NCBI GenBank assembly: GCA_021495925.1
Contig: JAKEKT010000073.1
Location: forward strand, 1 to 64,000
Source: Diplodia intermedia
Taxonomy: Eukaryota; Ascomycota; Dothideomycetes; Botryosphaeriales; Botryosphaeriaceae
Reading direction: 5' to 3'
Length of the DNA stretch: 64,000 nt
Positions 34,548 to 45,389 of this stretch are shown here, one piece after another; within the stretch, counting starts at the first letter, position 1, and the number at the start of each line of letters is the position of its first letter. The notes beneath the pieces are model-generated. The model was not told where the DNA came from. It saw only the letters and a program-made list of their open reading frames with translations, and ran no database searches. The translations under genes were made by a program, and so were the position numbers.

Positions 34548-34995
34548 TCACTGGACGTTCATGGTACTCATCCCATCATTTTCCGCCTGGGAGACTGCGC
34601 CAAGCTCCTCGGAGAAAAGCTGATGCTGGTCGTCTTCGATAGAGAGGTTTCCGGTACTGTAATGGTCAGCTTTTATCCCACACATCTACTTGACCGTGTG
34701 CTTACGAATGTCCAGTGCCATAGGGACCCTCGTGGAGCTCAGGCTCCTTGTGGCCGCAGGAGTCATGATCGTCCGGAACGTTTTCGACACCATCGTTCTC
34801 CCATACGCAGTTCGTGCATGCTGTGACGCCGCAGTTGATGCATTGAACGTAAAGATCTTCATTCATCGGGCCAAATCCACATCGGCAGCAATAAAAGCAT
34901 TTGCCGTGGGAAACAGGGTTGCCGTGGGGAACAGGGTTGCCGTGGGAGACAGGGTTGAAGGAAAACTCATTCCCGATGGAAGTGAATGCATTCAT
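34548..34995 (-). CDS. Small cysteine-rich zinc-binding-type protein, paralogue 2
   Basis: Exons 34995-34706 and 34656-34548 give 132 residues (intron GTAAGC...ATTACAG with an AGCTGACC branch, 49 nt). The core FYCCRCGFGPM...CINCGVTACTNC has exactly the cysteine spacing of the protein at 27697-28170, and the phase-2 intron again falls just after a PYG motif. The N-terminus carries three six-residue NPVSHG/NPVPHG units encoded by an 18-nt tandem repeat. The segment between core and intron is acidic with an extra Asp/Cys/His cluster (DDHDSCGH), which could add a metal ligand. The second exon codes an acidic helix-like end (DDQHQLFSEELGAVS). No signal peptide. Function unknown. Confidence 0.75.
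34903..34956 (-). repeat. 18-nt tandem repeat, three copies
   Basis: Units of GCCGTGGGAAACAGGGTT with one or two base differences between copies, in frame in the small cysteine-rich gene and coding six-residue units. Confidence 0.9.
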
Positions 34996-36008
34996 GGTGA
35001 AATTTGTTGTGGCGAACGGAGGGGATGTGAAGTCAAAAGTAAAGCAGTGGAGCTATTGGATTCAAATCGCTGGAATGGATACTTCGGTGGAATCGATGGT
35101 CGAGTTTGTCGTCGCTGGCTCTATCTCCCCTTTTAAATTTTACGGTCGCCTATGTGGGCAGTTCCTCAAGGCACATTTCCTCGGGTTTCCTGCGCATTTG
35201 CGCTCTGGTAAGATGGCTGTGCTTTCTCTCAACTCTCGAATGAGGAGTTTTGATGCTGTGGGTTTGCCTCCTGAGGCGCGACCTCGTAAGCCTACTAGGC
35301 GCTCACCGAGGGCTGTGCGCGTAGAGGGCGAATGGTGGATGTCCGCAGCTGCGTAATTCTGCTCGTGAGCAAAAGCGCGCCTGCGGGCGAGGCGGTTTCC
35401 CGTACTAGGCGGCCTTGCATACATCACGGCTGCTTTTAGCTGTCTCAGGCGATCCAGTACGCGGGAACTAGGCAGCATCCTCTTTTGTGGGGCGAGGGTG
35501 ATTGGATGTCAACGCATGGACTGTCTCTCGTCTTGCTTTAAAAGGTTAGTTCAACTGCCCGTCGCGTGAGACGTCAGTCCTACAAGGCACACAGGACGTT
35601 GATTGTTTTCTCATGGCCTCTGTGAGCGCTAAGCAATTTCGAATGATGCCCGACGGCGATACAAAGAGCGCACGCAGATGGGCGGTGCTCAACGAGTCCT
35701 GGTGGCAAATGTAAGTCCCAACATACGCAACTGCGTACTGAGAACCCTGGTCAAGGCTTACTTCTCCCGACGCCCCATTAACTTGCATTCTCTCCCGGTG
35801 TAAAGCTTTATCATGCTGTTGCTCGCCCTGGCTGCAAGGCTAACCTCTCCTACCTCCTCCAACGGAAATATTATCACGCCTTCCCACGAAACAGTGCTCA
35901 GCTCTGCCACAAAGGGACTAGCATTGGAGAAAAGAACACAGTAAGTCAGATCAATACCGTGGTCTAGAGTCAGACTCTCACATTAATGATTCACAGAAGA
36001 CTCAAGAC
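34996..36008. other. Divergent promoter region with possible 5'-UTR intron
   Basis: No gene with family support. An intron-like segment from GTAAGTC at 35941 to ATTCACAG at about 35997 lies just before the start of copy D, so the transcript probably has a spliced leader. An ATG at 35815 opens a short frame upstream of that intron but does not join copy D in frame. TGCGCATTTGCGC occurs at 35191-35203. Confidence 0.4.
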
Positions 36009-37203
36009 ATGTCAAAGGACACACACGTCGAGGCTCTGCGGAAGCGCCCAAGGGGTTATACCCGTGACCAGCTATGTCGAAATCCCGAGGGAGGTACTCC
36101 CCAGGGTTCACTCGGTTACCAAAAGGCCTCCACTTACAGCCAGCCGGACCAAATCCCGTGCCCTAGTCAAGGATACCAACCGCTGACGCAAGGCGGTTTC
36201 GATAATGCTTACCAAGGATACTACGGCGTTCATCCATATACTGATCATCAAAAGATGGACTTTATCGATTTAGGTGATGCAACTCTGGATCCAATGCATA
36301 TTTTGGGTCTTGACAACTCGGCGTGAGTAATGATAGTAGCCCCTCTGTCATTGATCCTAGTCTGAGCCTTATTCATGGATATCCAGATACTACGAAAGTG
36401 AGCTTCATCCGGAGTTTTCTCCTCAACCATCGACGTCGTACGAAGGTCTGCCTATCACGTACAGTCAGGATACTGGCTCGGTCTCCAATCATGTTGGCCA
36501 AGAAACATATGTGAGCGATGAGGGACAAATTCGGCAGGTAGAGGAGGCACCTCCTAACCAAGCTGTCACTATTGGTCAACCCGATCACTCGGAAGCCAAT
36601 TACGAAGTCGGGCAGCAGGCGGAAACCATGTCGGCCCAAAGCACGCAATATTCCACAGGAGGTGATCGCAGGATCTGTTGCCCCTACATCATCAAAGACC
36701 CTCACCTTCCACCAGTGTCAACTGCGTGTTGGAGTACCGGTTTCCCCAACGTGTCACGGCTAAAGTGGGTGCATCGTTGTGAGTTGATTGGGGGTTTGGA
36801 CATTGAGCTAATGCATGAAGAAAGGCAACACCTGAAACGCAGCCACAACATCGACCTGCCTTTTCAGGGCAGGGACAAGTCGGAGGAAGAGAAGTTTGCG
36901 AACGTTTGGCATTACATTTTTCCAATGTTTACTGGTCAAGTACCCTCGCCATGTACGACCCTGACAAGCCGCCACCGCCCTTGCCACTTGCCACTTGCCA
37001 CTTCAAGAAGCTGAACCTTTTTAGATGGATGGGATAGAGAAAACCTGCAGCGTCGACAAAACTTACGAGTCGTCGAAGAGCACGACGAGTATATTCGGGC
37101 CGAGGTATCGCAACGTTGTCCACAAATGGCCTTCGTATTGGACGACATCCTTGGTGCCTTTCGCCACTTGCGGCTTGATGATTTGCTGCCCCGTCAAGGC
37201 TAA
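36009..37203 (+). CDS. Degenerate zinc-finger family protein, copy D (second finger lost)
   Basis: Exons 36009-36322, 36387-36952 and 37025-37203 give 352 residues. The N-terminal 200 residues are Tyr/Gln/Pro-rich (GGFDNAYQGYYGVHPY). Finger 1 is reduced to CPYIIKDP...C..GF..VSRLK. Instead of the usual intron and KEHLYR..H plus second finger, the sequence reads straight on as WVHRCELIGGLDIELM into the downstream block (HLKRSHN..SEEEKFANVWHYIFP) and PSPY. The third exon keeps the helix (MAFVLDDILGAFRHL) and stops early. So about 45 residues containing finger 2, and the intron before it, are gone, while the flanking conserved blocks and the last intron remain. An acidic frame at 37267-37455 (EQDDTSDVSDLLGV) may be a lost tail. 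The repeated CACTTGC in the last intron is a minor oddity. Confidence 0.65.
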
Positions 37204-38379
37204 AAAGAAGGGCGAGCTGGGTCTGTATGTTGTGCAACAGTTCCTTGTTTAGTTTTCTGGGACCGAGTGTGCTTCGCGTCTTTCCTTGGCTCAAAGGATA
37301 GCTGGTGCCTGCTCGGGGCGCCCGTCGTTCAGTACGCGCCACCACTGCCGGGAACGTTGGCCACTTACGAAAATCAAACCAGCTCCACCACTACTGATGG
37401 AGGTGTGCTTGAACAGGATGACACATCGGATGTTTCTGATTTGTTGGGGGTTTAATCACGGAACCGGGGCCGGTACCAATCAAAAGCGAGCTTAGCGTTT
37501 GACTCATTTGTATTGACGGAGTCATAGAGTGCTATGCTGCTTCGAAAGATTACTTACATGGTTTCAATGGCTCTCGCGATGGACTTGCAAGTAGTGATTC
37601 TTGCAAGGCTATCTATCGTGATGCTGACCAACAAATTGGAAAAAATCACGGTCGCTTACTTGTGAACACGGTTTCGTATGCCTACACAGCCACAAAGGGC
37701 CGTGTGACCCCTGCGCATTGCCACGTCGCTGCTGCCTGCTTGCGCCGTGGAAAACTATTTACACTCAAGCTCCTTATTCCGCGCTCGCGTATTCCTAGAT
37801 TCCTCAGCCTTGCACTCCTCCCTCATCGTCCACAAACCCAACTATTTCAGCCGCATCGAAAGACTTATGGTGGGAAATCCCTCCTTCAAATGGTCAGGCC
37901 TTGCTAATCTTCCAGTATCAAGACACCAATCCTACGACTCCGAAATCCCGCCATCTCAGGACACTGAAGGCTCAACGCAGCCACCTCGAATCTATGGTAT
38001 GCCGCCGGTTCTTTTGACGCCCTGCTCGTACTACATCCCGCTTTTCGCACCGCACGATACCGAATATACAGAAGAGTGTCGAAGCGTTTTCCTGCTACAA
38101 ATGGTGTGTTGACTAGCAAAGTTAGGAGAGCTCTGTTGAGTATTTTGCATTCCACTGGGTAATGAATATACGTCCCTGCTCCCACAGGGCTCCCAAATTC
38201 ACATACGCGTAGTTGGCATAGACGAGGAAGATATACCCAGATACTACTTGCAGTTGTTCTTCGCTGTCCTGCCCCCACAAGAGCTTCCAGCAGTTTCGTT
38301 CGTCACATCTTTTTCCATTTCCTGATGTCAGCGTCGTATTGTCATCCAAAGATTTTTCAGCACCACAACGGAGGTCAGG
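37204..38379. other. Intergenic, no gene seen
   Basis: Contains a short acidic frame (37267-37455) that could be remnant tail of copy D, and a frame at 37747-38112 with no recognised motif. A TTTTTCAG acceptor-like site at about 38352-38359, shortly before the start of copy E, suggests a spliced leader there. Confidence 0.4.
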
Positions 38380-39566
38380 ATGTGTTCCGAGTATATTGGC
38401 AAAGAGGAGTTGGACGGCAAGGCTGAACCCCAGCATAGTAGGGCCAGGCACGATTCGTCCTCGACGCAACAGGTCAACATCTGCGACCAGTCTACAGCAG
38501 ATATCCCGCTCAACCTCAAGGAAATGTCTTCGCCTCTCAAGAGGGAGCTTTCTCCGACTCCTTCGAGCCCCAAGAAGAAAAGGAGAATGGGTATCCAGCA
38601 GGAAGGCCCAGAAAGTGGAACAGAACCCCAGGACGACACAAGGAGGCTTGCCTGCCCCTTCTTCAAACGAAAGCCTACGAGGGCCCGTCCATCATGCGTG
38701 TATCCAGGATTCAGCAGCATAGCCAGACTCAAGTAAGAGACTCTTTCCTTTCTTCATTATTAAATCTCAGAGGTCCATATCTAACATATCAAGGGAACAT
38801 CTCTATCGGCAGCATATGCTACCACCGCACCAGTGCTCCAGATGCCTTAATACTTTCACCTCGGAAGTGGATCTTCGGGAACACTCACGTGCTCCGGTTC
38901 CTTGCCAAGTCAACACAGATAAACATGTTGAAGGCATCACGCTAGAGCAAGAGAAGGCTCTGAAAAGCAAGAAACGGACGAGCAAGTCCGGCATCAACAA
39001 CGATGAGGAGAAATGGAAGGACATATACACGATCTTATTTCCGGAGGAAACCCCACCCTCTGCTTGTGAGTCCACCATTTACTGCATATAACAGTATATT
39101 TGCTTACTAATTCTTAGTCTGCGCTACAGTCTCAGACACCCCACGATACGAGGAGATTCTGAGACAAGAGCTGCCTGCGCTTGTGAAGGCTCAGATAGAG
39201 ACGAGAAAAAACCTCTCGAAACATAGCGAAGAGATCCTCCAGATAGTATGGAGCTGCCTCGAACAGACTTTCGCAAAATGGCATCGTAACACCAAAGAGG
39301 TGCGCGCTGGTGCAACACCTACCACCAGTGAGCTGCCGCCACCTGGTGAAGATGCATCAGCTGATGGTGGTGATGATACACTTCACCCACCCAAAGGCAT
39401 CGATGTTTGTGAGCCTGATTCGGGTTCACCAACATCTGTCGCGGGCACGATTGAGAGTACAAGAGGCAGCCTCGCGGGCGATGATTCAGCTCAGCCTGAT
39501 ACACAAACTGCGGAAGAACTCAAACCAGAATATACGAAAGATCTTGTCACAGAACGCACGCAATAA
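38380..39566 (+). CDS. Tandem zinc-finger protein, family copy E
   Basis: Exons 38380-38732, 38794-39065 and 39118-39566 give 357 residues. Exon 1 has a basic patch (SPKKKRRMG, nuclear-signal-like) and finger 1 (CPFFKRKPTRARPSC..PGF..IARLK). Exon 2 (272 nt) codes KEHLYRQH, finger 2 (QCSRC..H.....C), an EQEKALKSKKR linker and DEEKWKDIYTILFP. Exon 3 completes PSAF, then the helix EEILQIVWSCLEQTFAKW and a Ser/Asp/Glu-rich tail. The introns are of phases 2 and 1 with good donors (GTAAGA, GTGAGT). All metal ligands are present. A second ATG at 38524 (MSSPLKREL) would also keep everything conserved. Probable DNA-binding regulator; target unknown. Confidence 0.8.
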
Positions 39567-40498
39567 GTAATGCCTGGTACATTTTTCGGACACCGCACCT
39601 TTCTTCTTATCTCACAGCATTCTCGGCAGTTTTATTTGTTTTTCTCCTTTTGCAACACTGGGACGTATAAGATTAGCATTGTGGGAGCGCAAGCGTTGGA
39701 TTTCGTTAGATCATTGTTTAGTTTGTATTTTGGCACAGCAATGGCGTGACATTCTTAAACTGGGAATGGATGGTACAGTTTGTTTCAGGGCTTCCACATA
39801 TCCAGCAATACACTACAGAATGCAGAAGGCTGGATGTAAATAAGTGTTGAACAGGATGCAGTGAAGTTTGAACTACGTCCGCTTGTGCAATACACACGAA
39901 TTGGTCTCATTTGTAGCGAGGGAAGTTTGCACGGTTCGCTTGCATCCGGATACATATATATATTCTGCAGTTCCAAGGCTCTTGTGGTATCCTGAAGTGC
40001 CCCGTTTAGCGTACAGATCGCTAGGCTGCGGCTCGGATGCTGCGCCTTTGCGCAGTTGCGCATTTCTGACTCGCAGGCAACCTATGATCTGTCGTAGGCA
40101 GCAACCCCACACACCATCAGCATTCTCTAGTCTAAGTCAGCCTAGCTGACCTGACATGCAGGCGGTATCCCTTCGCCTCACTACTACATAATCGAAGACC
40201 CCCCCTTCCTCCTACCCCGCTTTTCTAAAACTTCTCTCCATTCAGCCTGGGTACTCTCGGTGCACCCACCGACCAGTCTTCTTGCAGGTATGGATATCTG
40301 ATGAATGTATGTGGACGTTCAATAATAGGCCTATCTAGTACTCTCACCAGATGCTCACCTGCCGGATCCCCCACGTTGCGCGAGAGATTTGCATGACTGC
40401 GGCATACCGAGGCTAAAGGCTTTGATTTATACTTCTTACATAACGAAGTCCAACACAAACTCGAAGATTGCCATCGGCAGATTGCTTCTCTGTGGCTG
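39567..40498. other. Intergenic, no gene seen
   Basis: Between copies E and F. A TTTGCGCAGTTGCGCA cluster is at 40047-40062, about 440 bases upstream of copy F. Confidence 0.5.
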
Positions 40499-41924
40499 AT
40501 GTCTGAGCCGACTACTGCTCAAAACACGGAGAAAGCCTTGAAGCGGAGAAAGCCAAGCTCGTCTTCGGCCGCAGTCACCTCCAGCGATTCTTCGCGCTGC
40601 GAGTGCGGCAGTCCTACTTGTAACTGTGCTGAGCAAGGAGAATCTGCACCTGCTCGCAAGTTTGCTTGCCCGTATTCCAAACGGTATCCGGACCAACGAC
40701 CTTCATCTACGTCGTGCGCGTACCCTGGCTTCCCCACAATTTTCCGCCTGAAGTAAGCCTATAAATTCTCTCTATGAGACAACTACTGATGATATGGTTC
40801 ATAGAGAGCACCTTTATAGAAAACACAAGTCTTCCGATACCAAGTGTTCGAGGTGTCACTTGGTGTTTGAAACCGAGGTCGATTTGCAAGACCATCAAAG
40901 GGTACAGGATATCTGTGAGATCCGGGAGCCCCCGGAAACCCCTGGGTTCTCCAAGGAACAAGAGAAGCAGCTTCGAAGCCGAAAAAGATCTCCAGGGTGC
41001 ATGTCGGAAGAGGAGAAGTGGAAAGAGGTATATCGCATTTTGTTTCCAAAGCACGAAGAAGATCCTTTGCCATGTAAGTCACTATAACTAACGTCTACAC
41101 ACCAAGCCTGTAGAGCATCGCGCTGACTCTTTGAAGACGTGGAGGGGAGGACGATGCCTGTTTGGGATTTCGAACGATACCAAGTGTTTAGCCGCCAAGC
41201 GTTGCGTGACGTCCTGTCATGCAATCTCGGGATTTCCGATGACTCTTCCTGCTGTAGTCAGGGCCAACAGAGGAAGAGGAATGTGTTGGATATAGTGATG
41301 AAGTGCCAAGAGCAAGTATTCCAAGAGTTTGTTGGAGACAAGCCTGCCGGCTTGGGAGAGAATTCAGCCAGTCGCCTTGGTTCTGACTGTGATGGACAGA
41401 CCGCCTTGTTGCCAATTTCACCTTCTATTGATGGGAAATGTTTGGAAATGGATCGTACACCATGCATTCCTGCACTGGAAAGCCGGCCCGGCACTTCAAA
41501 ATCGAGCGACTACAACATTGTTCCCGGCGCGGACGATACGTCGAATCAAACTAATTTGGCCATGAGTCCCAACTATGATCAGGGTGAAATGGCTTTCAAG
41601 CCATGGGTCAACTTTCTGGTTGATTCCCCGGGAGATGCGCCAGTTCTTCATGCTGGAGGCTCCCTCACGTTGGCGCAGCATCAAGCACTCGATACACCGC
41701 TCTACACCCTCAATGAGCTGGATCCTTTGGACGATATTTCAGGGCAACAGCTGCAGCAGGGGTCAAATGTGTTCGGACAATACCCTGGTGTAAGTCTCGA
41801 ATCAGCAGAGTTTTCGATGTTTCCCGACGCTTTCTCGTGCATGGAAAGCCCTGAGGGTGGTGCGTTAGCTGCATTTGGAAATGATAGGGCTGCCAATCAT
41901 GAGGGTGACCTCTGGAGCACGTAA
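40499..41924 (+). CDS. Tandem zinc-finger protein, family copy F
   Basis: Exons 40499-40752, 40805-41073 and 41137-41924 give 436 residues. The N-terminus has KRRKPSSSS and an extra cysteine cluster (CECGSPTCNC) before finger 1 (CPYSKRYP...C..PGF..IFRLK). Exon 2 (269 nt) codes KEHLYRKH, finger 2 (KCSRC..H.....C), a linker and EEEKWKEVYRILFP. Exon 3 completes PLPY, followed by the helix VLDIVMKCQEQVFQEF and a long acidic, aromatic tail (LNELDPLDDI, SAEFSMFPDAF). It is intact, and with copies D and E forms three same-strand copies within 6 kb. The extra CxC-x4-CxC cluster is unique to this copy. Probable nuclear regulator (inference). Confidence 0.8.
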
Positions 41925-42787
41925 AATCTCACCGACACCCTTGCGGACGCACGAAGCCTTGAAGAAAAATGACGTTGCTATGGTTGTTTTGAGCCTATGG
42001 TGCAGAAAGACGCACATACGGTGCAAGGAGCTATGGTGTGCTGGTGCTTCTTGGATCTATTTCCATCCATGTCGGTTTAAATTGCATTCTAAGGCTCTTC
42101 ATCTTCTCTCAAGTCATACATCTTCGAGTTTCAATTAATCTTTTATAGGACTACAGCCTACAACTGTGCCCAGAGCTTGCTGCAGATGATACAACCAATC
42201 TCGACCCACGTAACCTCCGATCAGGGCAACAGTCTTCCCTTTTCATGCCAAGCTGAGCCCCGTCAGCCTTGCTCTTACGCCTTCGATTTCTTGGCCATAC
42301 GCGTACCTAAACACCAATCGAGATTCTTCAAGTCACACACCAACAGTTGGCAGTAGCGTACGACATCTAAAGACTTGGTATTGGCTTAGCTTGTGGGGGC
42401 CAAGTTCCACAGGAATGTAAGCATGCACTCATGGGTCCACAAGGGAGCTCGTCTGAGCTGCTATAGGCCCGCCGGTCAACCTCGATTTCGCCTCGTGTCA
42501 GCCTTGCCGTTTTTTTCTGCCTTGGCTGGCCACAGATGCATATACCTTGACTAGTTCAATAATATGTGGTCACCTTATCTGCAGATGGATGGTTGCGTGA
42601 CTGCGCACGATTATTCCATGTGCTTCGCTTTGCCCAAAAGCTTGACATGAGAGCTGGGTCCCTACGCCTTTCACATTACGCGAGATGTACAGTGTGCATT
42701 TGCTACTCAAATCAAAACATTTTGCTTTTCCATTTCCACCTAGTCACAGGTCCACCTAATCACAAAGAAAAGGCAAACTGTGAGAGC
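41925..42787. other. Intergenic, convergent 3' regions
   Basis: Between copy F (plus) and isocitrate lyase (minus). No gene seen. Confidence 0.5.
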
Positions 42788-44658
42788 TCACGCAAACTGC
42801 GTCTCAGTGACACCCTCGCCCATGGCCGCCGTGCTCGTGACACCACCAGAAACCATATTCAAGATCTCGTCAATGTAATTCGCCCCGCTCCACTTCTGAT
42901 GCAGCACGACCTCACACCCCGTTTCGATCTCTGGCTCCTGGATCATCTCCCCGTACGCACGCATGCCCCGGCCCGCAAACTCCCTGGCGAACCCGTCCGT
43001 CATGAGCGCCGTCGAGTGAAGGCCGGCGAGGGTGATGAACTGCCAGCAGTAGCCGAGCCGGCCGAGTCGCGAGATGTACGTCTCCTGCTCCTCAGGCGAC
43101 ATGGCGCGCTTCCAGTTGAACGACGGCGAGAGGTTGTAGGCAAGCTTCTGCTCGGGCCAGATGGCGTGGACACCGTCCGCAAACTGCTTGGCCTGCTCGT
43201 AGTCTGGCGTCTTCGATTCCATCCACACCAGATCTGTTACGTTTCGTCAGTGTTTGTCGGGTGCAGACTGGGGACGAAGTGCGCGAGAACTCACCTGCGT
43301 AAGGAGCGAACTCGACTGCTCGCACAATGGCGCACTCGCATCCGCCTTTGTATCGATAGTACCCTTCCACTGTCCTCGGCGTGTCCCAGTCGAAGTAGAG
43401 CTCTTGGCCGAGGATTGCCGTCGCCAAAGTGCGGCGAGTGTGGTTGGACTTGCCTTGAGCGGACTTCAGGTACTCCTCGATCATGGCATCCTTGTTAGGA
43501 TGATTGGCAGTCTGGGTGGCGTCGGTCACGACTTCGTTGAAAGTCTTCAGTTTCGCCTCTTTAAGCCACTGTACCTCGATGGCAGCAACCTCCGAGCTGC
43601 TGCGACCCGCCAATGTGGCTGCTGCGAGGATTTCAGTCAAGGGTTGCAGATCCGGGTTGGTAGATCCGAGGATGAAATCATGGTCTCTGGGATCAATGGT
43701 TGAAGTGATGAGAGTAGCCGCCTCGGAGTCTGTCCGGGCGACAAGGACAAGGTCGGTGCCCATGATGTCGGCCTGGGCGCGGCAAGCCACAAGGCGGTTG
43801 ATGTGTTCGCGCATGGGAACCATCACCTTTCCTCCCATGTGGCCGCATTTCTTGGTGCCGGGCGCTTGGTCTTCGACATGGATGCCGGCGGCACCACTCT
43901 CGATGAACAGCTTGGTGAGCTTCATGGTAGCAGTGACGCCGCCATGTCCGGTATCTGCATCCGCCACAATCGGTCGAAGAAAGTCGATGTTGGCCAGTGT
44001 TCCGCGTTCTTCTGAAGGACTTGTCAGGCGCTCCTCGCGTTGCTTGCGATCGTGAAAGAGCTGGGCCTTGAAAAGATGATCTACCTTCTTGGGAACGGTA
44101 TCCTGAAGGGATTAGCAGGAAGCGGTAGCAGAACACGGCTGCATCACTCACCATTGGGTAATCGGCAAGGTCGGGGGATGGCTCGTTGGTTGATGAAGCA
44201 GTAGCCGAAGACTGCCAGCCCGATACGTAGATGGTGTCGAGATGCTTGGCCATCTGTGTGACCTGGACGGGGTCCATGCATCCGAAAGTGAAGCTGACGT
44301 CTTTTTCCTGTGGAGATGGTTATCAGTAGCTTGAAGGAGTCTCGGAAAATGCAGGCATTACTTTCCACCGCCTCTCGAGGATTTCCCAGAGCTTCTTGCT
44401 CATGGAATTGCTTGCGTACTCGATCTTCAAGTTGCCCCTCTTCGAACAGATCTGGCTGGCTGTGTATGGTCGCTTCGTAGCCGACCAGCGAGGACGTCGC
44501 CACCATTGCTCAGTGGCCTTCACCTCCGAATCGAAAGCAGCGTCTTCGAGGTACATGTCGATGATGGCTTTTTTCTCCTCATGTGACGTCTTTCGAACTG
44601 GCAGTGTTTCAAGCGCCCCGGTGGTCTTGATTCCGTTGGTGGTCTTGTTATAACCCAT
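42788..44658 (-). CDS. icl1: Isocitrate lyase
   Basis: Glyoxylate-cycle enzyme that cleaves isocitrate to succinate and glyoxylate, needed for growth on acetate, fatty acids and other C2 sources. Four exons, 44658-44362, 44307-44152, 44102-43295 and 43233-42788, give 568 residues, about 20-30 more than usual because of an N-terminal extension (MGYNKTTNGIKTTGALETLP). Diagnostic stretches are FGCMDPVQVTQMAKHLDTIY, YVSGWQSSATASSTNEPSPD, the ADADTGHGG substrate loop and the catalytic KKCGH at residues about 235-239. These match isocitrate lyase rather than 2-methylisocitrate lyase. The C-terminus ends VTETQFA, without the SKL-type peroxisomal signal found in some fungal enzymes. The downstream neighbour on the same strand is a succinate/fumarate carrier, a direct metabolic partner. 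Confidence 0.95.
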
Positions 44659-45389
44659 GATACAGGCAGAAGAGATTGTTGGAGTAACTGATGTGACAAA
44701 GTGATCCGAGGTTTTTGGAGAATGATGTGGACGCAGAGGAAATGTCTTTCCTCCATCTTTTAAGATACGTCTGTCCCACCAAACCATAAAACTCTCCCCC
44801 ACTTCCCGCCATCTTAAACATCTTGCGACTGATCGGCAACAGTGACGCGGCGATGTAGCCGTGTCTCACACGATGGTTTCAGCCCACAGCAGGGCCAGAG
44901 GTGTCAAGCTTGGCATCGACAACGTCACTTCCTCGAAGAGCAAAAACACGTCAACAGACGTGCACAGTGGAGAAGATGTTGTGCGAGCCGCCATGGAGTT
45001 GAGTTGAAAGACGCGCGTCGATAAATTCAAACTCGCATACACCTGGATGACAAGGAGCAGGTATGATCCTGGTCAACGTGTAAGCCATGGTCTGACCTTT
45101 CTCTATTGTGAGGAATAGATCTTCCAAGCCGGGGGTTCCGACTCACTATGACTGCCGAGCAATCGGAACCGCAATGATCCACTTTACTGCACGAGAAGTC
45201 GAAGCAAAAGCAAAACGTATTGATTATGCACCTACCCTGTGGATTCGGCACAGCTATCAGATCCACATCGTGAAGTGACTAATTGGTCCCATCAAAATAC
45301 CTGTAGGTCTAAGGACTGTAAACTGAGAGCGGCACAGAGTGCAATGATACCATTGAGCGTCTAACTACAGCAAAAACCAACACTACTGA
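44659..45389. other. Promoter region of isocitrate lyase and 3' flank of the carrier
   Basis: No gene. The carrier's 3' end and the isocitrate lyase promoter share this 730-base spacer; FacB/acetate-type control is expected from the family but no site was firmly recognised. Confidence 0.45.

Noticed and set aside
35815..35940. Upstream exon of copy D starting MLLLALAARL
   Set aside because: After splicing at GTAAGTC/ATTCACAG it joins in the wrong frame for copy D; more likely leader sequence.
36323..36386. Open frame continuing through the first intron of copy D
   Set aside because: GTGAGT donor, TATCCAG acceptor and the in-frame join to YYESELHPEF favour splicing.
42788..44658. 2-methylisocitrate lyase as an alternative name
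   Set aside because: The stretches YVSGWQSSATASSTNEPSPD and FGCMDPVQVTQMAK match isocitrate lyase; methylisocitrate lyases differ there as I remember them.
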